Part shown: positions 24,315 through 38,000 of the stretch, one piece after another
Position numbering within the stretch: position 1 is the stretch's first letter
Layout: the number at the start of each line of letters is the position of its first letter
Source of the DNA: Adenanthera pavonina
Taxonomy: Eukaryota > Streptophyta > Magnoliopsida > Fabales > Fabaceae
DNA: 64,000 bases
NCBI GenBank assembly: GCA_026686845.1
Contig: JAIVEN010000010.1
Location: forward strand, 31,160,001-31,224,000
Reading direction: 5' to 3'
Translations under genes and position numbers: made by a program
Notes under the pieces: model-generated
Database searches by the model: none
What the model was told of the DNA's origin: nothing
Seen by the model: only the letters and a program-made list of their open reading frames with translations

Positions 24315-26728
24315 ACTCTGAATCAATGACCATTTTTTAGTCACAATACCTTTGTTTCTGCTAAACGACACTATGCATCATGCTTGTACGTTTTAAAGAT
24401 CACTATATATGCATCTCCTGTTTAAATGACTATGGTGAAAGGATGATTTGGTCTTTATGGGTCTCTGAAGGCTTTACCACAATATATTGAGCCTCATTTA
24501 ATTAATATCATTCTTGAGGGAAATAATAATTATGAAAACCAATATATCGTTTTTCCATTAACCTCCTTTGCTGTCTTTGTATACTTTTATTTGTCTTTGA
24601 CCTGTTGTATTCTTTTGGTTTCTGAATAAAATCCTCCGTTCCAAGCAGGAAAAAAAAAAACAATATATCATTATTTTATTATCTATATATATCAAACATA
24701 TGTGATAAAATTCAAAACCAATGGCACTATTTAGAAGTCATTAAATTAAGAAAGTTGTCTATATTCACAAGTGATAAATAATGCAATTCATTTTTTAAAC
24801 TCCCTGCAATACATAAGGAAACCAGTCTAGTTGTGTCATTAGAAGTTTTGCTACAGCTATAAAGAACCACACAAGAAAACCAAAAAAAAAAATATATATT
24901 CAATAAAAGATGGCTTGCAAGAAAGGATTTCAAACGCAGAACGAAAAGTAAAAGCCTGAAACTGAAGGATAAAAATGAGACGCCGGCAATTCTGAAAGGA
25001 GAAGTACATGAATCTTCCTTTGGGCAATTACAACACCAAGAAATTTAAAAACGTAAATTCATATACTTAATCTTTCATAATTCACTTGATTTATTTATTT
25101 ATTTATTTATTTTTACATATTGATCATTTGTCCAAAAACCTCTCCTTTCTTGCTATAATGCTATAGAGCATCGAAGTCATCTAGACATATCGTATCAAAG
25201 ATAGGTACTCATTAATATAGAGGTTGCTCATATTTGTACAGAAATTAGCCCAACAAATTCTCAAAGGAGTCCTATATAACTCATAATTTGGGAAAAAAAT
25301 CATGTACAATTTTTAAATTTTTACTGTTAGATTCTCTAATATTATTATAATAAATATATAAATTTTCAAGCGCATAAATTTCACAGTTCAATATTACATA
25401 ATTAAACTTTCTTAAGAAAATTATTATATTATATATATATATGTTATTTTTCTTGGACAACTTAGTAATAAATGCATACATAAGAAGATGCACCCAACTG
25501 TAATCCACCAACTTCCCATCAAGATGATTGCACAGTACTAATTGCGAAACGTATCATGTCTGGCGTTGACCGAACCCAACAAATGACCCATATACGTACA
25601 CTCGAAAGTCATCTCCTTTATTTATTTTTCTTACTGTTACTTCTATTTACTTCCTCCGGTGCAATGTATAATTTTTCTTTTTATAAAATACATGGATATT
25701 AAGAAAAGTCTGAAAATATCTTAAATTTGTGAAAAAAGGAATCAAAATTTCAATTTTTAATCTTATTAAATGTTCATCATTAGGCCTCTTAGATATAAGG
25801 AGTTTTGATGGATATTTTAAGAGGAGTAATATTGATCAAAGTAAAAATGAAAAAATTATACTTAACACTTTATAATATTCATCAAAAATTTATTCTACAA
25901 AACACCTATATATTTAGAACCAGAGAAAGCACTATTTAGCCGTGATATGTTATACAAGAATTATCATGTACATATTTTATTTTCTCAAAATCACATTTCA
26001 GTGACAAAATCAATTATACTAGGAATCAATTATGTAAAATTTAATTCAAACACACAGTTTTGCATTCTAAAGGGCACAGAGCCAAGTTCAAATTATAAAA
26101 ATTTATTTATCTCTATTTTTGTGGCTATCGCATGTATTAAGTCTTTTGCTGCCACAATTTGTCTCCGCTTTTTTTTTTTGGAAAGACTTTTCAATTTTTA
26201 TTTTGTTTGATAAATTAATGAGCTAATTAGCAAATATACAACAATATTTATTATACTCCTGTAGTACTAAAAAGAAATTGAGTACTATTATAAATTTATA
26301 ATTCATTTTGACAAAATAATAATTGTTGCCAATAACATGAGCTTGAAATGAAATCCAATTATAGCTACAAATGTTTTATTACGTATCAATATAAATAAAT
26401 AGCAAACTCAAAAAGATCTCCAATTTGGCCAAAAACCCAAAAATTAAAAATAAAAAAAAAAATAGCTCCAAGAGCCCAGGAAGGGGATGAGATTCATGAG
26501 TCAAACAAAGAATTCAAATTTTTATTTAACTACGAACTCAAGAGGCTCACGAGTTACAATTTAGAATAATATACTGAGTACAGACAAGCTACGTGACACA
26601 AAAATTTTACAAGCTTAATTAAAGGAACTACCATAATATAATACTCTACATTGGCTTACAAAACAAATCTTCAGGAAAGAGAAAACTGACCTTCAAGAAA
26701 CTCAGAGCAATGTTGCAGAATTCAGCAC
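24315..26728. other. AT-rich intergenic region downstream of GSA
   Basis: No gene recognised. It holds an ATTT tetranucleotide run (about 25,089-25,112) and TA runs near 25,430. The GSA 3' UTR should occupy the right end; the minus strand has AATAAA around 26,521-26,526, a possible poly(A) signal about 200 bp past the stop. Confidence 0.45.
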
Positions 26729-28944
26729 TCAAAGCTGCCTGAAAACCTTCTCAGCAGCTGCTATAGTCCTTTTTATGTCATCGGAAGTATGTGCCAAGCT
26801 GGTGAACCCAGCCTCAAATTGTGATGGTGCCAAGTATACACCTTCTTCCAACAATCCCCAATATAACCTAGCAAACTTAGCTGTGTCACTCTTTTTGGCA
26901 TCAGCAAAATTGTACACTGGTCCTTCAGTGAAGAAAAAACCAAACATGCCCCTTATATGGCCGCCACATACTGCATGACCTGCTCGCTTCCCAGCTTCAA
27001 TGATACCTTGAACTAGCTCGCCTGTTATTTTATCCAAGTACTCATAGGTTCCTGGCTCCTTAATGCGCTTCAGAGTCTGTATGCCTGCAGTCATGGCCAA
27101 AGGGTTGCCGCTCAAGGTTCCAGCCTGGTACATGGGTCCTGCCGGCGCCACCATCTCCATAATATCTCTCCTCCCTCCGTATGCACCTACTGGAAGACCC
27201 CCACCGATGATTTTTCCAAGAGTTGTTAAGTCAGGAGTAATGCCAAAGTATTCTTGAGCTCCACCATAAGACAAACGGAATCCAGTCATGACTTCATCAA
27301 AGACTAGAAGGCTATTGTTTTCCTTAGTGATTTTGCGTAAGAAGTTAAGAAAGTCGGCTCTAGGAGCAATGAAACCAGAGTTTCCAACCACAGGTTCAAG
27401 GAAAACTGCTGCTATCTCTCCTTTGTTTGACTCAAAGAGCTTCTCAACAGCTGAGAAGTCATTGAATGGGGCTGTAAGGGTTTCAAAAGTGGCTGCTTTA
27501 GGAACACCAGGGGAGTCAGGAAGTCCTAAGGTGGCCACTCCACTACCAGCCTTAACAAGAAAAGGATCAGCATGACCATGGTAACAGCCCTCAAACTTGA
27601 TAATCTTCTCATTACCAGTAAAAGCACGGGCCAGGCGGAGGGCCCCCATGCATGCTTCAGTGCCTGAGTTCACAAATCGAACCATTTCAATGCTTGGAAC
27701 AGCATCGATAACCATCTCTGCTAAAATGTTTTCCAGAAGACAAGGTGCACCAAAGCTGGTTCCTTTTTTCATTGTCTCAGCTAGTGCTGCAAGCACCTGA
27801 AATGTGTATCAAGCATAACTCTTGTAACCAAGGAAAGTTCAGATATATAACTAAACTATGTCAAGATATATCGGAGTATTATAAAATATAGTGCATTGGC
27901 AACGTTATGGCATCTAAGTTTCCTACGAAATCAAAATAAGAAACCAAATAAAAGGTCTCTCAAGATAGGTGCATTCATAGGACAAAACAAATCAACAGTA
28001 ACCAGTATGATTTTACAGGGAAAAAACCCCAAAAATAATAATAATAATAATAATAAAATAAATTAAGTTAGCTATGTAAAACATATCAGAGTAACATCAG
28101 AACTATATTGGGAAACAACAGAACCTCATCATCAGCGTGACCAATTATTGCAGGCCCCCAAGAACCCACATAGTCAATGTACTCGTTGCCATCTATGTCC
28201 CACATGCGAGATCCCTTGACAGAATCAATCACGATTGGCTGTCCACCAACAGATTTAAAGGCTCGAACAGGAGAATTGACACCTCCAGGCATCAATTCCT
28301 AGTAAGAGAAAAAAAGAAGATTTGAAATAATCAGTTGCAACAGGTCAACCGCAAATAATCAGCAAAAAGAACGAAAACAAGTCATCGTAGGAATGACAAA
28401 ATATCAATTTTTAAGTTTGGATATTCTATATTTGGATCACATTCCAGACAATGAAAATAAAGCAAGTCACAGCAATCTGAACCAGAATAAAAAAGCTCTA
28501 CATATAATCTGTAATTACAGATAAATGCAAGTTTAAGCAAACATATGTGGAAAATAGTCTACAAGACAGCGACACTGAAGTCCGATATACTAAACAGTAG
28601 GTGAAAACTATAAAACTAATGCCTGATCAATTGAAACGAAAACCCTTTTCTAATTCTTCAAAACCCAAAATCCCGATCGAAAAAGCAAATCCCAAAACTA
28701 CCACAATTTCAAAGCTCATTGCAGGGAAATCAATTAATTACCCTGAAAACGTAAGGAAAAGTAGGAATTGGGTTAACAGTACCTTAGCGGCAGTGAAGGC
28801 TTCTTCGGACTTGCGAAGGGAGAGATTCTTTTTGGTTTTCTCGTCGACGGATACGGCCATTGTGACGGAATGGGCTCGAGAACGTATAGTTGAGCGCGAA
28901 AGGCCTAAGCTGAGGCCGACTCCGGTGACAGCTGAAGCAGCCAT
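26729..28944 (-). CDS. GSA: Glutamate-1-semialdehyde 2,1-aminomutase, plastid
   Basis: Three exons, minus strand: 28,783-28,944 (54 codons), 28,125-28,298 (58 codons) and 26,729-27,796 (355 codons plus stop). All junctions are in phase 0 and GT-AG, giving 467 residues, normal for plant GSA. The product converts glutamate-1-semialdehyde to 5-aminolevulinate in plastids, the committed precursor of chlorophyll and heme. Exon 1 is Ser/Ala/Arg-rich like a chloroplast transit peptide. The mature part starts near LMPGGVNSPVRAF. The PLP lysine lies in TTLGKIIGGG (about residue 307) and the cofactor-binding Asp in FDEVMTG (about 279); NSGTEA and YHGHAD are also intact. The first ATG before the transit peptide was taken as start. 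No lesion was seen, so it is presumably functional. Donor GTTCTG after exon 2 is weak but gives the only conserved join. Confidence 0.97.
28031..28058. repeat. AAT trinucleotide microsatellite in GSA intron 2
   Basis: Uninterrupted AAT units inside the 328-bp intron between exons 2 and 3. Length is likely polymorphic. Confidence 0.85.
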
Positions 28945-31900
28945 TTTTGCTTCTGTGTCAAAGTGACAGGAGAAGGGAAAACGAAAAGAAGACGATAAGA
29001 ATACGGATAGTGAAATGCCTTAGCAGCCTTTGCTTGTTACGTTGGGCTAAGTCCAAATAGGGGTTTAAAAAATTACAATTGGTCAAAAGAAAAGGTTTAA
29101 AAAAATTACAAAAGGAAAAGGACAAGTTTTTTTTAAAATATATAGGAGCATTTGATTATATTTTTAAAAAGGTTGAATTATAATTTTAAGAAGATCTATT
29201 TCAATAAATTTTTATAATAAATTTATAAATTAAATTTTTATTTTAATAATACTTAAATTAATAAGCTAATACCCATTGCAAATATCCAAAAATGTTTGTT
29301 TGATAATGCACAAATTACTTATGGCAAAAAAAAAAAATAGAGCACAAATTTCTTATTAGAGGCTTCCCAAAATCATAAAGAATTTTTAGTATTATCATCA
29401 TTCAATTTGAAGTTTATTGTTATTTTATTTCTCCATTCTTGTTTCACTTACTTGCATAAGTTACAAGGATAATCAGTTATTGCCCAAACTTTTTAGAGTT
29501 ACAAGTTGCTGTTGCTGTTATTAAATTTTAAATTTGTAATCTCTATAAGTTCTTAAATTAATTATCTCTATAAAATGTTACAAGGATTTCAAGTCATTTA
29601 CAAGCATAAATCACAAGGAAGACTAGTTACAAGAATTAAATTCAAATACTTTATAGTGTCAAGTTATCAAACTCATAAGTTCTCGTAAAGAATTAAATTC
29701 ACATCGTAAATTTGTATGACTTTATTATTATTGACAGATAACTCTTAAAACATATGATTATATAATTAAAATATAATATACAATAAAGAATATATTCAAC
29801 CTACCATAATTCAAAATAAATATATGTATGTTTACGATATATATAATATTTAATATAAAACTTTTAACATAATTTCTATACAATAATCATTCAGGATAAT
29901 CGATTATTCAATATATTTATCTATTTTGCTGATCAAGTATATTAGTATAATTTTATTTCAAAAGGTCTTCAGTATAACATTATTTTCCATATAACTTTGT
30001 CTACTTAATTATTAATAAATATTTTAAACAGATTTTTTAAATAATTTTGGTTAAATTAATTCACTAAAAAATACATAGCATAATTTTATCTTTCTTAACA
30101 TAGTGCCATATCTCCCTTGCAGTTGCACGAAATTTAGAATCTTCTTAAAATAATTTGAATTTAACTTTTTTTCAAAATTAAATTAACTATTCAAAAGATA
30201 AAATAAATTAATAATAGTCACATCTATATTATACTAACTTATTTTACTTTTATATAATATACTAATTTATATTTAGAAAATTAACTTTAATTAATCAATT
30301 TAGGAATAAAGAATCTTATAGTCCTTAAAGTTTTCCCAAATTTTCATGCTTATCCTATGTTTTTCTCTTGATTAAATTGCACCTTAATTTTATATTATTA
30401 ATAATAAAGAGTTGATCCTAATATTTCAAAAAATCAGTAATTTACTCTCTTTGTCCTCCATAATGTTATTAAAATTGAGATGATACGGTTAAAATTTGAT
30501 TTGAACTAATAAATAGATTCTAACAAGACTATATTTTTTCAAATGTAGAGATATAATAGTAAAAATCTGAATTATCAATGAATATTTGCCCTTTTTATAA
30601 AATAAAAAAAAGTTCCATTCCAACTAACCTTAATAATCTATATGTTACACCAAATCAGTTAATTTTAGATATTTCTGTTTTTTTAGGAAAAATAGCACAT
30701 TCCAATTAACCATAATAATATGGATCAATCTAAGTTAATTAATTGGTAGTCGCATCATTTTAATTCAACAAAATTAATCTCACCTCGAAAGATAAAGGGA
30801 TTAAATTACTAAATTTTTTAAATATTAAATACCAAATTTTTAATGATATAGAATTATAAAGAGTCACTTAATAAAAATGAAAACATAGAACCTACATGAA
30901 AATTTGGGGAAACTTTGATCCCATCATTTTATTCACTGTCTTATGTTTTAAGTAAGCAGTTATCAAAAGTAGATCAACTATCCCAAAGCTATTCAGCTAT
31001 GAAGGGGTTTACTAGATAAGTACATAACTCTCCCAACAAAGTTAGCAAAGGATGCGCAGGTGGCGGAAAATTTATTTATATACGAAAGATTTATGAGTTT
31101 CATAAATTTGGAATTTAATGAAAACAATTTAAACTGATTCAAATAGCAGTTTAATTATTGACACCAACTACTACTACCACCACTACTATTAACACATAAT
31201 AATTTGTATTAAATTGAAATATATCACAAAGATCATCTTATAGGAAAAGAGAATGCCCAAATAAAAAGAAAAATAGAGCACATGAAAATAATTAATTGTG
31301 TCTTATCCATTGATACATATATGCAATAAGTAATTAATTGTGCCTTATCCCTTTATATATATATATATATATATAACAAGTATATGGCCAACGAATTATC
31401 AATTGACCTGATATTTAACTGTAACTTGATTATAATGAAGTTGAATTTAGTCACAAGTCAAAAAAACAAAAATAAAAAAAGTCGCCACTGTAAAGGCATA
31501 AAGTGCCTATCCTGGTTTTAATGCTACATTGTGCCCAAAGCTCATCACACTCTTTTCCATATATACACAATCAAATAATGAAAGCTTCATAAATATACAC
31601 TATCAAAACAAAATATCAAATAGCATTTTTCTAAAACAAATACCACGAACAATACACTTTTCTAAAAAGAATTGATCTTCTAACTATAGAATCACCAAGC
31701 CTACAATAAATAATTGGGTGGTTCCCATCTCACCCTCCCCCTTGTTTCCCATATATTTCCTTCGTCCTCACCATTCAGTACTTACAGATATGTCCAAATC
31801 TTTCCCCATCACCTTATCTATGTACCCTAAATCTCCCCAATCTGGATAGTGGGTACAATGAGAACTAGGATGTTCTCTGCAAAGTTCACACTTCACACAC

Positions 31901-32077
31901 TGAATCCAATGCATTTCTTCGTATCTTCATATCATGAAAATGGAGAAACCGCATAATGGTTACTTCTCCCATGAGAACATTCCAAGATGCCTCCGAGATG
32001 GAGATGCTGATTTTACAAACAGACAGTCATGTACAAACACAATTGAGTTTCACATATTACCTCTGTACAAAGTTCAA
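28945..32077. other. AT-rich intergenic region between GSA and exportin-7
   Basis: Should hold the GSA 5' UTR and promoter (right of 28,944) and the exportin-7 3' UTR (left of 32,078), since both genes read leftward. Otherwise very AT-rich, with a TA microsatellite near 31,350-31,374. No additional exon or TE end recognised, and no convincing TATA box or poly(A) signal. Confidence 0.45.
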
Positions 32078-35000
32078 TTATTTGGCACGAAATTCAAGCC
32101 GGAATACATTCAGGTTCTGGGTGAACTTGTCCCTGTTTTTAGAATCTAAACTTCGAGTAACATCTGACATAAGTTTATCAAAACATAGTGAGAGTCGCTG
32201 CTGCTGATCCATTGGCTGCAAAACAGGAAACAGCCTGAGTTGCACACATCGACATAAAGATGAACACAACCCCAAATTTCCATCACCCAAATACACCCAG
32301 TTAAAGAGATGAGCTTATTTCCTGACGCAACATTGATACTTGTAAGACTTTTTTTTGGCCAACTAATACGTGTAAGACATTGTGACAGAAGTAAACACCA
32401 TTGAACTGTTAGGCTTCTGTCCGGAACTTATTGCTCCCAATCTGGTATATGCAAATCAATAACTTCTTTTCTTTTTTTGGGTTTTACCATGGCTAAAAAA
32501 CTCAATTTGATATACATGTCAATGTTTAAAGACCAACAACCTTCGGTGACTACTACTCTCATTTCTTTACCCCTAGATCCCTAATATTTTTTATATACCT
32601 GATCTGAAATTCCAATAAAAAACCATATGCAATATGAAATTCAAAATTTCAAGGATAAAATTTTTTAATTTGCTCAATTTAATATCTATCTTCTCTGTCT
32701 CTGGCTTCGCTTTTAAAATTTTCCATTTCATATTATATCATCATGCTTAGTGGTTTCAATTTGTTCGGTGAACATAAAAATTTAGGGGAGAAAGTAAATA
32801 CCTGTGATGCCAAGATCTGAGTTTTTAAATCTGAAAATATCTGTAAGAGGGAGCGAAAAAGAAAACTCAGTTCTATGAAAACTTTAACAAGAAACAGAAA
32901 ATTCACAAGACCGAATAATTAGCAAAAAGCAGTATATTAAAATCAGGACTGGATAAGTGATGGTTTGATCTCCTCAACTGACCATTATCACTACTATTAA
33001 CATAGAAATTGGTACAATGGTAACAAAATTATATCAGCATAAAGCTCTCAAGATAAATTGAAACCACTATCCTAGTAGTTGATAAGGTCTTCCTTTTAAA
33101 AATTAGCAGAACACATGCAGCAAAGCATGTCTTTTGTCTATTCATTTATTACTTTTATGCAAAATTAATTCTTTTCTCCCCAACTTATCTAGCTTTTGGG
33201 AAATCGCAAAGCTTAATGATAAATTAATGCTCAAGATAAATTGTATCTATTTATTTTTCACTCAATATGAAGAAAGACATAAGATTAATTTCTCAACTCT
33301 ATAGGGCCTAAAGTTTTCTTGTGCACAAGTGAATTCCAATTTCTGTACTAATGTAGACAAGTAATGATTAAAATAATACAGGCAACCAGTGTTCGAGGAA
33401 ATAATGTCACCATGTACTATCATTAATTCTTTGTTGGAATAGCATGAACGCTAGCAATGACTTTATGACTTAAGTGTGAACAAGAGGGTATTCCAGTTGT
33501 GCTACCAGCTGCAGAGTGAGTTTAGTTGTTTTCTTAATTCTTTGGAAGGATTACTTGTCATGAATGAATGATGTATTACTTACTCTTCTCATCAATAAAT
33601 TCATTTTTGTTCTACCAATAAACAAAAAGAAGTCATTAGATATGTAAAGTGAAAAGGTAGGTAATTATATTCATCGCAAGCAAAATGCTAATAAGCATGC
33701 AAAGATTAAGAGTTTTAAAAGGTTAATTACCTGCTCACTAATAACAATTAAGCTCAGCATTGGCCTGCTCAGACTCCACTGGTTGCCACAATCTTCAAAT
33801 AATATCATCTCAAAAAGATCCTTCAGAACCTTGCGCATGTAAAAGAGATACTCAGCTCAGTTAGACAACGGAAATATGGTTTTCCTTTCCTTTCGAAATA
33901 GTAAAAGGAAAAACAGAAATCAGAAACCTTTCAGACTGTTCCAAAGAAGTATGATACTTTTCCTATTGCATGATTTTAGATTCTGCACTGAATTAACCCA
34001 TTGCTGCAGTGTGTAATGAAGTTACACTAGTATTTTGAAATTTCAGATCTTACCACCACCTTGCTGTAGGAAGGTGGTGGACGATGATAGGGTGAGGTAG
34101 TCTACTTTGTTTTTTCTTTCCCTGAGTATATTGTTTGTTTCTTAATGAAAGCATATTTTCATTCAAAAAAAATTTCAGATCTTCGACTTAAAAGACTTTC
34201 TTAACTGGCTGATGGGCCGTAAATGCAAAATAAAATATGACATACCTCTGTAAACAGATTGGGGCACTCTGCAACGTGATGAGCAAGATTGACTGCTCCA
34301 GGTAGATTTGGGGCTTCTCCCATAGTGATTTTGTTGAAATAGAAAGCAGCCAAATTATCAATAGCAGATGCACACTGTAATCCGTTACGCAAAGAATTAG
34401 AAGGCAGTCACAATAAATGAAAATCTTGATACAAACAACATCATAATCCTATGAAAAAAGTACAAAAGAAACTCAAGAGTATGTTTATTGTGATCGATTC
34501 TGAAACACAGATGCAAACAGAATAAGAATAATGGCCTTTGCCATAACCTGTGATGAGATACCCGTATCCAAGCCTTTAAGACCAGATTCAAGGGATTTCA
34601 CCATATGAACGAAGGTGCTAGTGTCCAGGTTCACTATGAAAGAGATATGGCTGTTGAACAAAACCTCCAAGAATGCAAAGTACGCCCTTGTTAGCTGCAC
34701 AAAACTAATTAAGTGAGCTTCAATTTAACAAAATGTGACCAGCTCGCAGAAAAAGATCTGCCAGATAATCTGGAAAGACCTGATCCAGTTAAACTCGTAC
34801 ACTCCTTTGCATTGTGCCACATTATAGTTTATTGATGAAGCATAATGCTTATAAAAACTTACATTGATGCACTTAAATTATGCTTCTCAACAAAAGTATA
34901 CAACAATTGAAATAAACACAAGAATTTAAAATTTCGTCCTTTACCTAGATATAAAAGCAATTATAAGCATTCATAATGGAATTAGAGTACACTAACTAGA

Positions 35001-38000
35001 TTGAATCAACATTATAATTTGAAGCACAGTTAAAGTAGCATTCAATTATAGGTAACAATATTTAGGAAAGAAATATTTTGCATGCATACCTTTCGATAAG
35101 CCAAAATATCTGACAAAGACATTGACAGTGTCATCTTTAGAGCAGCATCAAGTGCATCAGAAAGAGCCCTATCACCATATAGTTCAAACACACCAAAGTT
35201 GACATAGTTTCCTGAAAGAGCTGTTATTCAGGGAAAAAAAACTAAGATCAGCCCTCTCACAAGATTCTTTTTTCTTTTTTTTAAACTAAAATGTCACTTA
35301 ATGGAATGATAATCAGCAGGTATAGAAATCACCACTTGACATTGACAGACCATTTCATCCTATAATCTTAAGCTGTCAGGAAATGCCCCATGATTTTTTT
35401 ATTAGTCTTTTTAACACGCCCCTCTGGTGTTAGACAGAGTATCACACAGCCTCCCTGTGTGAAATCACACAGCTGTGTGGTCGACAAAGGCAAGGCAGTG
35501 TGTCACACAGCCTGGACATGTGACTGGACCAAGGCACACAACCTGGTAGAGTGTGCCTCTGACTCTCGGTTGTTTCCTTTTCTACAGATTTAGTCTTGTA
35601 TTTTAAGGTAACATTAAATATCTAGTTTGCTTCATATTATATTGGCTAGAAACATTAGGATATTTGAATTTTTGGGTCCCTTTTTTTGCTGGGTAGGTTT
35701 GGCCAACCTAAAGTTGTTAGCCAAACTACGGATATGACCTTGTTTACTTTTATGAAATTAAACGAACAGACCTGCACCTTGTTATGCTCTTTTTCCCATG
35801 CTATCAGAGCCTTCTTGCTACGTGCGTTCACATATCAAGAGGGGTATTTGCTAGTTTTTAACAGTTTTTCAGTCTTTTACTTATGTGTTGCCATTTTGCT
35901 ATTATTATTCAGTTATTGTCAGAGTTTGTTAGAAGGGAGGATGGTCTGTAGCCACCTTCTGCTGTCCAGAGCCCCTATATGCACGTAGAAGGCTAGGATT
36001 CAGTATGTAGAAGGATTATCTGAATAGAACATTCGTATTTTGAGTTTTCTCTAAACCTCTTGTATGCACCAATTAGGTGTCAAAGCCTAGTTCTTCATCA
36101 GGAATGGCAAAAGAGATTAACCACAATATAAACTCCTAAAGATATTGATCAAAGATAATTGTTACATTCCAACACAATAATAAATTCTAACAATCTACAT
36201 AATATTAAACACCCAATCCGTTAGGAAGTCCACATAAACAGGTTTCTCAATTGACCAAAATGGGTGGGAAGCCAACCCAGCAATCAGTGCAACACAAGCA
36301 AGTTCATTACTAGTGTGCATGTTTCTTTTAGCTATGGTCTCTGTCATAGGTATGGAATTTCAAGGTTGGACTTCTGTTCCGCCAGTGCTAGTAGGATAAG
36401 TACTTATAGTGCAAACCAGATAAGTAATGGAAGATACAAGCTAACGCAACCAAAAGTATGCAGGACACTAACACATCATGGGAATAGCAGAAACAAGACA
36501 AGCTAGATTTTTACCCCTCGACAAAATTGTTAGGGATATCCATATTCCTTTGAACTTATAGGTATATACATCAGGAGCATTTGGCAAAGACAGAACCCTT
36601 GAACCATAAGCAACGATCAGTTTACTGACTTCCCGGAACAAAAGTATGCCATTTGGAGAAGAGGAGTCAAATGTCAAACGTTGAGCTTTATTCAAGACAA
36701 ACTCTGCCACAAACTTCAACAGTGGAGTAGTAACCTGCAGAATACATAAATATATACATAAAAAAGAAAAAGGAACAAAAATGTCTGACAACAAACTTCT
36801 GGCAAGCTTTTTTTAGAGTTCTTGGTGTTTGTAAGGCAGCGGAGGGAATGTCTGGAATAACAACCTTTCTCTGATACCACCTGATGCAGAACAAGAAAGG
36901 AATAATAATATAGAAAAAGGGGCAGAAACTGATGAACCCTAATGCCTATAAATCCTCAACTAGATTCACATTGTTTTCTTGGTCTCCAAATTTCTAGCTT
37001 ACCATTAAATTTCTTTAGCATTATAAGACTCCTAACAATGATCACACCATGCCTGATCAATTTCCATCCCCACGTCAGAAAACTGGACCAAATTCAAGTC
37101 TTTTGGACAAAAGAGCAGATTCTAGCCATAGGCTTCCAGCTTTGTTTCTTTTTGAGCTCCTAGCACCCCTGTTTTTTCTGGATTTTCTCCTACCTCCATA
37201 AAAGCTTTTCATGCATTGGAAAAGGTTTTAGTCCCAGTAAACAGCCTCTCACTTCATTAAATTCCTTTAACCACGAAGAAAATCAAAACACATTCTTTCT
37301 CAAGCACTTGGGTATAATACCATCAAGTTTATGCTGGAAAATTTGAATTGAGTGATGATCAATACACGTGGAAGTGTAGAGGAGGTATTTTGAGCCATCA
37401 TAAGCATTTGATGGGGGAATGTCGATTAGAAGTTATGAGGAATCACTTCCTGACATTGGTCACAGCCATTTTGATCATTAAAAAAAAGGATGAATCAAAC
37501 GTAGCCCTAATACCATGAAAACAATGAAGCAAAAAAGTTCACTAATTAATGTTTTTCAAAACTATCTAAGGCTATATTATACAGCAACAACAGAAGAGAA
37601 GGAGCCTTAGCACTAGGAGAAAAGCAAGCAAGAAAAAATGGAAAAACAATAACCATCCTCAAAAGCTGCCCGCTCTTACCACCTGATGGAAATCTGAGTC
37701 TTAGAAAGTTAGAGTAAAAGCAGACCCAGAAGAGAGGAAAACCTTTCATAAAAAAAAAAAAAGCAGAAAACCAAAAAGCAAATCAAAGAAAAACTCTTTC
37801 TCTTCAAGGAACCAGAACCTCAATTTTCCCCAAATTCTGCATACCTTCCTCTCAATCTCATCCATTATTTTAATCCCATTGCCCTAATGAACTTCCTTTA
37901 GATCCCCCTTAAAAAGATTCAACTTGTTCCTGCTTCTCAAATTCCCTTAACAGCCCCATATTTCTTTCTTGCAGATATCTTTTAATTTCAGGGTCTATCA

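Noticed and set aside
26775..27800. Several plus-strand open stretches of 60-95 codons
   Set aside because: They lie antisense to GSA exon 3 and follow from its codon composition; no start context or homology.
36876..37520. A full minus-strand LTR element from TCTGATACCA and a later CTAATACCATG
   Set aside because: Two primer-site-like matches but no repeats on either side; too weak for an element call.
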